From an uncultured Clostridia bacterium (GTDB taxonomy: Bacteria > Bacillota > Clostridia > Lachnospirales > Lachnospiraceae), in assembly GCA_947178045.1 (NCBI GenBank), contig CAMWWR010000160.1, forward strand, positions 1 through 5,336: DNA of 5,336 nt. Reading direction: 5' to 3'. Made by a program: the position numbers and the translations under genes. The stretch's first letter is position 1. Every line of letters begins with the position of its first letter. Below the pieces are notes generated by a model. The model searched no databases. It was not told the DNA's origin and saw only the letters and a program-made list of their open reading frames with translations. Below are positions 1-5,336 of the stretch, piece after piece.

Positions 1-738
1 GTCCGCGAGGGCAGCCGCGACGTAAAGCTGGTCATGGAGGAGCTACTGAACGTCGGCACATTCCGCACAAGAATCGACGATCAGATCGTGTTCAACCAGC
101 TCGGTTACAATGAATATGCGATCTGGAGCCTGCTGCTGGCAAGCGGATATCTGAAGGCAGAAAAACTTCCAATGGATCCGGACACCGGAAGGGAAGAATA
201 CATTTTGCAGCTCACAAACAGGGAAGTAAAGCTGACGTTTGAGGAAATGACCCGGGAATGGTTTTATTGCTGCTCCCCGGCCTATAATGATTTCATCAAA
301 GCTCTGCTGATCGATGACCTTGACGCAATGAACGAATACATGAACCGTGTCGCGCTCGCGACCTTCAGCAGTTTCGATACCGGAAGTAGCCCCTCCGGGA
401 CGGCGGAGCCGGAGCGCTTCTACCACGGCTTTGTGCTCGGTCTGATGGTGGAGCTGGCCGGCCGCTACACGATCACCTCCAACCGGGAAAGCGGCTTCGG
501 GCGCTACGATGTGATGCTCGAGCCGCTGCCGGGCAACGAAAAGGATGACGCGATCATCCTTGAATTCAAGGTGCATCGCCCAAAGAGGGAAAAGGATCTG
601 GAAGAGACGGTGCAGGCGGCGCTTTTACAGATTGAAGAAAAAAAATACGCCGCCGCTCTGGAGGCCAGGGGCATCCCGGCAGAACGTATTCGAAAATATG
701 GTTTTGCATTCGAGGGAAAGAATGTTCTGATCGGATGA
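1..738 (+). CDS. AAA-ATPase-like / PD-(D/E)XK nuclease-superfamily protein (DUF1703), 5'-truncated by the window
   Basis: The frame is open from base 1 to a TGA at 736-738 (245 residues), so the gene starts outside the window; the ATG at base 34 is internal and has no convincing ribosome binding site. The visible part matches the C-terminal half of the AAA-ATPase_like plus PDDEXK_9 family. Nuclease-fold signatures are in order: [10 protein letters not shown], then [16 protein letters not shown] with the metal-binding Asp at 508-510, then ILEFKV giving the E-x-K pair (Glu 562-564, Lys 568-570), then Q-I-x-x-K-x-Y (Gln 628-630, Tyr 646-648), and the closing [14 protein letters not shown]. All expected catalytic positions are kept, so this end looks intact. 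The P-loop ATPase half would lie upstream and cannot be seen. Such proteins are cytoplasmic, occur in many copies in Lachnospiraceae and Bacteroides, and have no well-established role; a defence or mobile-element function is inference. A run of eight A (638-645) lies in the Glu-Lys-Lys codons. I see no terminator after it. Confidence 0.9.
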   Translation, partial: VREGSRDVKLVMEELLNVGTFRTRIDDQIVFNQLGYNEYAIWSLLLASGYLKAEKLPMDPDTGREEYILQLTNREVKLTFEEMTREWFYCCSPAYNDFIKALLIDDLDAMNEYMNRVALATFSSFDTGSSPSGTAEPERFYHGFVLGLMVELAGRYTITSNRESGFGRYDVMLEPLPGNEKDDAIILEFKVHRPKREKDLEETVQAALLQIEEKKYAAALEARGIPAERIRKYGFAFEGKNVLIG

Positions 739-749
739 CGGCGTAAAGT

Positions 750-777
750 ACCATCCCTCAAAATCCTTCATATAATA
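750..777 (+). promoter_or_regulatory. Possible promoter of the DUF11 gene (TATAAT; also sigma-K/E-like)
   Basis: TATAAT at 771-776 is a perfect vegetative -10 hexamer, but nothing like TTGACA lies 16-18 bases upstream (positions 747-754 read agtaccat). The same bases read as CATATAATA (769-777), which fits the CATAnnnTA -10 of the mother-cell factor sigma-K of Bacillus subtilis, with AC (750-751) exactly 17 bases upstream; the overlapping sigma-E -10 (CATACAnT) is matched at all but one defined base, but its -35 is poor. Transcription would start near 783-785, leaving about 84 bases of leader. Both readings are consensus matching by eye in a short AT-rich patch. Confidence 0.35.
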
Positions 778-862
778 TACAGACGGCGGCACAATACCGC
801 TGCCCGCACCGGATGCCAGCCGGCGCGATCTGTACCAGCGTTTGTTCAAAATATGAAGGAGG
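764..862 (+). promoter_or_regulatory. Structured 5' leader that can sequester the DUF11 ribosome binding site
   Basis: This region, which lacks a gene, folds on paper into a nested structure. Helix P1 is a perfect 10-bp pairing of 764-773 with 851-860, and 851-860 contains most of the Shine-Dalgarno sequence. Inside it, P2 pairs 778-783 (TACAGA) with 829-834 (TCTGTA). P2 encloses two hairpins: 784-789 with 797-802 (six pairs, one G-U, 7-base loop), and 805-812 with 820-827 (seven pairs, one A-C mismatch, 7-base loop). Only 803-804 and 828 are left unpaired at this three-way junction. The pairings are read directly from the sequence; stability was not computed. I do not recognise a known riboswitch class. 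A transcript starting at the local -10 would lack the P1 upstream arm and leave the ribosome binding site free, while read-through from the upstream gene would contain it. Confidence 0.5.
855..862 (+). promoter_or_regulatory. Ribosome binding site that sets the DUF11 start at 868
   Basis: GAAGGAGG at 855-862 is a near-perfect Shine-Dalgarno sequence, 5 bases before ATG 868. The in-frame ATG at 853 overlaps this element and has none of its own, so 868 is the start. Confidence 0.85.
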
Positions 863-867
863 CATAC

Positions 868-1722
868 ATGGCTACTTTTTATAATCAGGCCACCCTTTCC
901 TACAACGGCAATACCACAACCTCGAACATCACCACCGGCGAGCTCGTGGAAGTGCTCTCCGCGAGAAAACACGCTGTTCTGCCCGATTACGTTGCGGGCG
1001 ACGCCGTGACCTATATCGTCACCATCGTAAACTCCGGCAATGTGCCGTTTACCGACCTGACCGTCGCGGACGATCTCGGCGCGTACACGGATGCCGGACG
1101 CACGCTCACTCCACTCACCTATGTGGACGGCTCTATTAAATACTATGTCAACGGCACGCTCCAGGCCGCCCCTGCCATTAAGACAGAAAACGGCTTTACA
1201 GTAACCGGTATCTCGGTTCCTGCCAACGGAAATGCCGCGATCGTCTACCAGGCCGCCGTAAACCAGTTTGCACCACTCGCGTCGGGCAGCACCATCACCA
1301 ACACGGCAACCATATCCGGCGCGGGGCTGACCAACGATCTCACCGCAACGGAGCAGATCAACGCCGCAGACATGGCCATGCTGACAATCAGCAAGTCCGT
1401 TTCCCCGACCACGGTCTCCGAAAACGGACAGCTCACCTATACCTTTGTCATCCAGAACAACGGAAACACTCCGGCCACGGTCGCGGACAATGTCGTTGTC
1501 ACCGACACCTTCAACCCGGTTCTCGACCCGATCACCGTTACCTTCAACGGTACGACCTGGACGTCGCCGACCAATTACACCTACGATACCGCGACGGGCG
1601 AATTTGCGAGCGTTGCCGGGCAGATCACCGTACCTGCCGCGACCTACACGCGCGATGCCGCGACCGGAAGCCTTATCATCAATCCTGGCGTGAGCGTTTT
1701 AACGATCACCGGGACCGTTTAA
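868..1722 (+). CDS. Two-repeat DUF11-domain protein without signal peptide; candidate self-assembling surface/structural protein
   Basis: This 284-residue protein (about 29 kDa) begins MATFYNQATLSYNG and has no hydrophobic leader, no membrane segment, no LPxTG motif and no cysteine. It is rich in Thr, Asn, Ala, Val and Gly with alternating hydrophobic strands, typical of beta-sandwich modules. Two DUF11-type units are visible: unit 1 from about residue 34 (KHAV, then YIVTIVNSGN, then VADDLG) and unit 2 from about residue 174 (SKSV, then YTFVIQNNGN, then VTDTF). Equivalent residues are 142 apart (Lys34/Lys176, Tyr49/Tyr191, Asn58/Asn200). The first 33 residues resemble the closing strands of unit 1 (N-x-A-T-L/I-S at 6-11 and 145-150), while unit 2 stops before those strands. 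DUF11 modules are generally found in bacterial surface proteins, usually secreted; the lack of an export signal here argues for mother-cell assembly on spores, another export route, or release by lysis. From memory, to be verified, the 29-kDa ribbon appendage proteins of Clostridium taeniosporum spores also carry DUF11 domains. The family call is firm; the function is inferred. Confidence 0.85.
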   Translation: MATFYNQATLSYNGNTTTSNITTGELVEVLSARKHAVLPDYVAGDAVTYIVTIVNSGNVPFTDLTVADDLGAYTDAGRTLTPLTYVDGSIKYYVNGTLQAAPAIKTENGFTVTGISVPANGNAAIVYQAAVNQFAPLASGSTITNTATISGAGLTNDLTATEQINAADMAMLTISKSVSPTTVSENGQLTYTFVIQNNGNTPATVADNVVVTDTFNPVLDPITVTFNGTTWTSPTNYTYDTATGEFASVAGQITVPAATYTRDAATGSLIINPGVSVLTITGTV

Positions 1723-1733
1723 GCACCTTTTTT
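1696..1733 (+). terminator. Probable intrinsic terminator of the DUF11 gene, overlapping its 3' end
   Basis: An imperfect hairpin pairs 1696-1707 with 1713-1724 around the 5-base loop 1708-1712, with mismatches at 1705/1715 and 1700/1720 and one G-U pair at 1697/1723. Three bases later comes a run of six T (1728-1733). The stem includes the TAA stop codon, and the T-run reaches into the stop codon of the convergent GH2 gene. The stem is only moderately GC-rich, so efficiency is uncertain. On the minus strand there is no T-run after this hairpin, so it should not terminate the GH2 transcript. Confidence 0.5.
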
Positions 1734-4700
1734 ACACTTCCGCCCCAAATATCCGTTCAAACTCCGGCCCGGTCAGCTCCTGCCCGGGCCGGAAGCTTTC
1801 CGAGCTCCCGTAAGCCGCCAGGCTCCGGTACAGATTCTCTGCCGCTTCGTCGCCGCGAAGCCTCCAGAGACGGCTTGTGCAGACTAAAAGGCTTCCGCCC
1901 ATGCAGCGCGCCTCAAACACAAGTCCAAGCTTATGATTCCGCTCGAAATTATCGATCGTCTGAACGATCGGTTTCAGCGCCGTGCCGTCCAAAACGGCCG
2001 AATCGCTCTCCGTTACAATGGAGTACCACTGCGGCGTGGAGAAGGCATGGCTGCCGAAGCCCGCAAGCGCCGGATGTTCGCTGTCGATGGACAGGCCGAG
2101 CGTACCGACCGGCACCGGCCGGTTCACCGATTCGGAGATCGACCGGAACATCGGATAACACCAGAAATCGGTGCAGAAGGTTCCCGGTACAGATTCACGC
2201 AGCTGTCCGGGCATAAGCAGCACGCGCAGTCCTCTTTGCAGCAGCCTGCGCGCTTCCGCCGTGCTGCGTGTGACATAGAGTGCTCCGGCTTCCAGTACCT
2301 CCTCCTCCGAAAGCTCCGGAATCACGGCCAGATCCGGATAGCTGTAAACAGAATAGTAATTCTCATTCCACACCGTTCCGTCCTCCGTCCTCAGTGTCAG
2401 CACAAGCCGGTATTCCTGCGGCGCACCGCACTGCGGAAGGACATACGAAAAGGAACCGGCTTCATGCACGCCGTTGCGCAGCGTTCCCCGTGGGAATGCC
2501 TGCTGCCAGACAGGAGCTGCACCGGCCTTTGCATTCTCCAGCGAAACGCACAGCCGCACGCCCTTTAACGGTTTCTCTCCATAATGAGAAACGATCAGCC
2601 TTGCGGGCAGCTCGGCCCCCTGCCGGTACACAAAGCGGGGCAGCTCGGCCAGCGCCAGCGTCGGCCCGCAAAAGCCTCTCCAGGCCTCTCTCGAAACAAT
2701 TCCCTTTTCCTCCATCAGCGCGTTCAACACGCCGACCAGAGCCGTACCCTGCCCCGAAAAGTCCTGAATGTCCAAAAGCTGATAGCCCGCGAGCAGCCGG
2801 GAGCGATGCGCCGCCTCCAGCTCAAGCTTATAGCAGAAGGCCGCCAGCGCGCCCGAATTCCGGAAAAATTCGTCGGCCTGCGGCAGCATTCCCGCCTTCT
2901 CCAGCCGCTCCCGGAACACCTCGAAGCTGCGCGCCTCCAGCACGCCGGTATAATGGCTGATCTCCCCGAAATCCGGATAGGTACAATACTGCCCGACCTC
3001 ATGTGAGACAACCGGCTTGCATGTCGTGAACGCCTTTGACTGAGAGGCCTTCACCCGCTTCACTCCGGTGCCGTATTGAATTTCGATCTCCTGTTGCTCC
3101 CCCGCATCGGCATTCACGGCAGAATTTTTTTCTTCCTGTTCCGAATCAAAGAAAACATCATAGCTGTGCGCCGTATTCGGCCTCTCCGTCTGGACAAAGC
3201 CCTGCGGCGCGTCGCACATCGCGTACGAGCCGCGGATCAGCGAATCCCTGTCGAACCGCACTCCCGCAAAAAAGTCCTCCTCCGGAATATCGGAAGGGTA
3301 AAACTGAAAATTGTTTGACCCGGAGGTGTAGAGATGCCTCCTGTCCACGGCACGAAAGCCCTCGATAATCTCGCCGAGGCGCTTCCTGCTGCCCCACAGC
3401 TCATTGCCAAGCGACAGCATTACAAACGACGGATGGCTGCCGTACACCTCCATCAGCCGGAAACCTTCACGGATCAGATACTCCTGCTCCTCGCCGTTAT
3501 AGCCCTCCTCGCCGGCATCCGCGATCGTGCCCCAGAACGGAAGCTCCGGCTCCATATAGATCCCGAGCAGATCCGCGGCGCAGAATGCCGCCTCCGGCGG
3601 ACAGCAGGTATGGAACCGGTAATGATTGATACCGAAGCTCTTCGATATGGACATGACCCTCAGCCATTCCTTCGTTGACATCGGCGCCGCGCCGGTCAAC
3701 GGGAAAATCATTCCATCATGCTTTCCACGCAGAAATGTTTTTGTCCCGTTGATATAAAAATGATGCCGGCCCGCCGTGAACTCCCGGAATCCGAACACTG
3801 CCGTCACCGGCCTGACGCGCTCCGCATCCTCCTGTGTCTCCCCGCAGGCAATGTGCAGTCTCCCAAGGTACGGGGAAAACTCGCTGAATCGTTTCGGATT
3901 TTCCACCTTCACCTCAATCACCTGCCGCTGTACGCCGGGCTCGATCAAAATCTCCTGCTGCTCCGCGCCCTGTGCAAAGCGAACCGGCTCGGCCTGCAGG
4001 ATGGCCGGCACCGCGTCCGGCCCGCAGCAGTTTTCCGATTCCGGCATCATCTGTTCCGACGCAGCGCTGCAGTCCTCCTTTTCCTGCCAGGTCTCTGCAA
4101 GGCCCACATATTCGCCGCTCAGAAAAATCCGCCGCCGAACCGCCGTGCTCCCGGTATTGACCGTCTCCAGCGCAACGTGCAGCGTTCCGGACGCCGCGTC
4201 CGCTTCCGTCCCCGCAGACAGCACATCCGCCGACTGGAACACCTGCAGCTCCAGCCGGCCCAGAATCCCGTTCCAGTTCGTCTGTGTGTCCGGCGAGGTC
4301 ATGTGCCCGCCCTTTGTCGGATAATCGGTATTGTCCACGCATACGGTAATGGTAAACTCCGCATTCCTCACCGCGCTGCCGATCTCATAGCGATGCGGCG
4401 TGCAGATGCTTTTACAGCCGCCGATCTCCGTGCCGTCGATCCACACCCGCGTCATCCGCGTGCGCTCCAGATACAGATACATCGGCCTCCCGAGCTCCTC
4501 CGCTCCGATTTCCACCCGGCGCTGATACCACGCCCAGCCGCAGAACGGATACTTTTCGGTCAAAAAGGAAACCTCGCGCGCCTGATTTATGCCGTGCAGT
4601 GTCTTTTCCGCCTGCGCGGTCGTGGACGGCAGCACGATCGCATCGTCAAATTCATGGGACAGGCCGCCTTCCTCAAAGCTCCCCTCCCTGTTCTCATCCA

Positions 4701-4740
4701 GCCACAGCAGCCATTCCCCTGCCAGATCATATTTTTTCAC
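1732..4740 (-). CDS. Glycoside hydrolase family 2 protein, intracellular, 1002 aa
   Basis: This is a clan GH-A retaining exo-glycosidase; GH2 members remove terminal beta-galactose, beta-glucuronic acid, beta-mannose or related sugars, and the substrate here is not evident. Domains in order: jelly-roll sugar-binding domain (about 1-168, with MYLYLERTRMTRVWIDG), Ig-like domain (about 175-318), TIM barrel (about 320-680), a further beta-sandwich (about 690-805), and a Rossmann/glutamine-amidotransferase-like end domain (about 810-1000, with IVQTIDNFERNHKLGL). The acid/base is Glu447 in SLGNELWG and the nucleophile Glu581 in SHEVGQY. The barrel opens with LRGKHDG (337-343) rather than the usual G-x-N-x-H-E, and carries YRFHTCCPPEAAF and EPELPFWG, suggesting a distinct GH2 subgroup. 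Two polar insertions occur, at about 220-250 and 532-566. No signal peptide, so it should act in the cytoplasm on imported oligosaccharides. GTG at 4740 is chosen because of the G-rich ribosome binding site and because upstream ATGs lie inside the permease gene. Confidence 0.92.
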   Translation of the reverse strand: MKKYDLAGEWLLWLDENREGSFEEGGLSHEFDDAIVLPSTTAQAEKTLHGINQAREVSFLTEKYPFCGWAWYQRRVEIGAEELGRPMYLYLERTRMTRVWIDGTEIGGCKSICTPHRYEIGSAVRNAEFTITVCVDNTDYPTKGGHMTSPDTQTNWNGILGRLELQVFQSADVLSAGTEADAASGTLHVALETVNTGSTAVRRRIFLSGEYVGLAETWQEKEDCSAASEQMMPESENCCGPDAVPAILQAEPVRFAQGAEQQEILIEPGVQRQVIEVKVENPKRFSEFSPYLGRLHIACGETQEDAERVRPVTAVFGFREFTAGRHHFYINGTKTFLRGKHDGMIFPLTGAAPMSTKEWLRVMSISKSFGINHYRFHTCCPPEAAFCAADLLGIYMEPELPFWGTIADAGEEGYNGEEQEYLIREGFRLMEVYGSHPSFVMLSLGNELWGSRKRLGEIIEGFRAVDRRHLYTSGSNNFQFYPSDIPEEDFFAGVRFDRDSLIRGSYAMCDAPQGFVQTERPNTAHSYDVFFDSEQEEKNSAVNADAGEQQEIEIQYGTGVKRVKASQSKAFTTCKPVVSHEVGQYCTYPDFGEISHYTGVLEARSFEVFRERLEKAGMLPQADEFFRNSGALAAFCYKLELEAAHRSRLLAGYQLLDIQDFSGQGTALVGVLNALMEEKGIVSREAWRGFCGPTLALAELPRFVYRQGAELPARLIVSHYGEKPLKGVRLCVSLENAKAGAAPVWQQAFPRGTLRNGVHEAGSFSYVLPQCGAPQEYRLVLTLRTEDGTVWNENYYSVYSYPDLAVIPELSEEEVLEAGALYVTRSTAEARRLLQRGLRVLLMPGQLRESVPGTFCTDFWCYPMFRSISESVNRPVPVGTLGLSIDSEHPALAGFGSHAFSTPQWYSIVTESDSAVLDGTALKPIVQTIDNFERNHKLGLVFEARCMGGSLLVCTSRLWRLRGDEAAENLYRSLAAYGSSESFRPGQELTGPEFERIFGAEV

Positions 4741-4757
4741 TGATTTGTCCCCCCTTT
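4738..4757 (-). promoter_or_regulatory. GTG start and G-rich ribosome binding site of the GH2 gene
   Basis: On the minus strand AAAGGGGGG (4757-4749) lies 8 bases before GTG (4740-4738). It is G-rich rather than a canonical AGGAGG but is the only purine block in reach. The protein that follows starts VKKYDLAGEWLLWLDE, a typical beginning for GH2 sugar-binding domains, which supports this start. The next downstream methionine is at residue 87, too deep in the first domain. Confidence 0.75.
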
Positions 4758-4813
4758 CTTTTCCTCTTACCCTCTGGGCTGCGCCAACTCTGTTTTTCGT
4801 TCCTATTCCACTA
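4741..4813 (-). other. Short spacer between permease and GH2 genes, no terminator or promoter seen
   Basis: The 73 bases between the permease stop and the GH2 start hold tandem stops (TAATAG at 4816-4811), a purine-rich stretch and the GH2 ribosome binding site. I find no hairpin followed by T-run. A TTGGCG (4787-4782) could be a poor -35, but no -10 follows at suitable spacing. Co-transcription of the two genes is therefore the simplest reading. Confidence 0.45.
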
Positions 4814-5336
4814 TTACGTCCCGCTGCTCCCGTAATGGCGCAGGCCCCGCGCCCATACCTTTTTCGAAAACCAGTAGAACGCTCCTGCCGCCGCCGGTAT
4901 CGCCGCGATCCATATCGCCCGCATATCCCCCATAATAATGCGCATTGGCAGAAATGCCACGAGCGCAACCGGGAAAATAAAGGTAAAAATAAACTGCAGC
5001 GCCTTCGGGTAGATCGTCATCGGGTACTTTGCAACCTCCTTGATCTGCATTGTAAAATCTGCCACATCCGCCTGCGCCACCGTAAAGAACGAAACCGTCG
5101 AGAGCAGGACGGAAATGCCCGCATAGATAAAGCAGCCCGACACTGCGGCAATTATAACGACCGGCAGGCTCCACAGACTGATCCCGAGTTTCCCCCAGGC
5201 ATAGCCCAGCACCGCCAGCCCCGTCGCCAGATCTCCCCACGAATCATCGTCAAAGCCGTCCAGCATAATCTGCGTCAGCGGCGGGAGGGGCCTCACCAGA
5301 AAACGGTCAAACTCTCCGCGCTGGATATAATACGGC
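4814..5336 (-). CDS. ABC-2 family transporter permease (ABC2_membrane_6 type), 5' end outside the window
   Basis: The minus-strand frame is open from the window edge (first complete codon 5335-5333) to TAA at 4816-4814, giving 173 residues. A start at GTG 5296 is possible on paper but would cut through the family motif RGEFDRFLVRPLPPL (residues 6-20), so the gene continues beyond the window. Family members are about 260 residues, so roughly 90 are missing. Hydrophobic stretches at about 56-82, 111-130 and 139-157 fit the C-terminal membrane helices, and the end W-x-x-G-L-R-x-Y-x-S-S-G-T is typical. Such permeases work in the cytoplasmic membrane, usually encoded as a trio of one ATPase and two permeases (the COG4586, COG4587 and COG3694 group); the partners would lie upstream. 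They are export-type systems with unknown substrates, so this is not the expected sugar importer for the GH2 enzyme that follows. Confidence 0.88.
   Translation of the reverse strand, partial: PYYIQRGEFDRFLVRPLPPLTQIMLDGFDDDSWGDLATGLAVLGYAWGKLGISLWSLPVVIIAAVSGCFIYAGISVLLSTVSFFTVAQADVADFTMQIKEVAKYPMTIYPKALQFIFTFIFPVALVAFLPMRIIMGDMRAIWIAAIPAAAGAFYWFSKKVWARGLRHYGSSGT

Noticed and set aside
733..756. GGATG/CATCC hairpin just after the first gene as a possible terminator
   Set aside because: The stem is only 5 bp with a 14-base loop and no T-run follows; too weak to call.
853..867. Upstream in-frame ATG for the DUF11 gene at 853
   Set aside because: This ATG overlaps the Shine-Dalgarno sequence that serves the ATG at 868 and has no ribosome binding site of its own.
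625..972. 115-residue minus-strand open frame across the leader
   Set aside because: It overlaps two plus-strand genes, lacks a ribosome binding site, and its composition shows no protein family.
1952..1971. Perfect hairpin CGATCGT-ctga-ACGATCG in the 3' part of the GH2 gene
   Set aside because: It falls in codons for the conserved QTIDNFE segment, has no T-run or other context, and is explained by GATC-rich coding sequence.
3718..4743. 341-residue open frame on the plus strand opposite the GH2 gene
   Set aside because: It is a high-G+C shadow, rich in Arg, Pro and His, with no ribosome binding site or recognisable domain; the minus strand encodes a clear GH2 protein with catalytic motifs throughout.
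4741..4968. N-terminal extension of the GH2 frame to an ATG at 4968
   Set aside because: The extra 76 residues overlap the permease gene, are basic and low in family character, and the GTG at 4740 has its own ribosome binding site and a typical GH2 beginning.
5294..5296. GTG at 5296 as the start of the permease
   Set aside because: The frame stays open to the window edge and encodes the conserved family motif YYIQRGEFDRFL upstream of this codon, so the codon is internal.
1..5336. CRISPR arrays, tRNA or rRNA genes, insertion sequences, attachment sites
   Set aside because: I saw no spaced direct repeats, tRNA-like cloverleaf, rRNA sequence, transposase or terminal inverted repeats on either strand.

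Overview
The window (about 58% G+C by eye) looks like a chromosomal piece from a moderately high-G+C anaerobic Firmicute of the class Clostridia, probably Lachnospiraceae-like. The pointers are strong AGGAGG-type ribosome binding sites, a GTG start, a PDDEXK_9/DUF1703 protein of the kind common in gut anaerobes, a DUF11 protein with no signal peptide, and a large intracellular GH2 enzyme beside an ABC-2 permease. The species cannot be named from this sequence.

Layout: (1) 1-738, plus strand: the C-terminal part of an AAA-ATPase-like/PD-(D/E)XK nuclease-fold protein whose start lies outside the window. (2) 739-867, plus strand: a leader with no gene but with striking potential RNA structure. 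A 10-bp helix pairs an upstream arm with the ribosome binding site of the next gene, a three-way junction lies inside it, and a TATAAT/CATATAATA -10-like element overlaps the upstream arm. (3) 868-1722, plus strand: a 284-aa protein with two DUF11-type beta-sandwich repeats, no signal peptide and no anchor, whose repeat phase is offset so that it starts with the terminal strands of one unit and ends without them. (4) 1696-1733: a probable intrinsic terminator overlapping the end of that gene. (5) 1732-4740, minus strand: a 1002-aa family 2 glycoside hydrolase with both catalytic glutamates visible, starting at GTG. (6) 4814-5336, minus strand: the C-terminal two thirds of an ABC-2 family (ABC2_membrane_6 type) permease, 73 bases upstream of the GH2 gene and probably in the same transcript.

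The plus-strand pair and the minus-strand pair converge with only 9 bases between stop codons. The minus-strand pair could form an operon, but an exporter-type permease and a cytoplasmic glycosidase have no obvious shared pathway. The most interesting part is 764-1722. A leader that could hide the ribosome binding site in read-through transcripts, but not in transcripts started at the local -10, precedes a candidate self-assembling structural protein. I suggest, as a hypothesis only, that it is a sporulation-expressed surface or appendage subunit.
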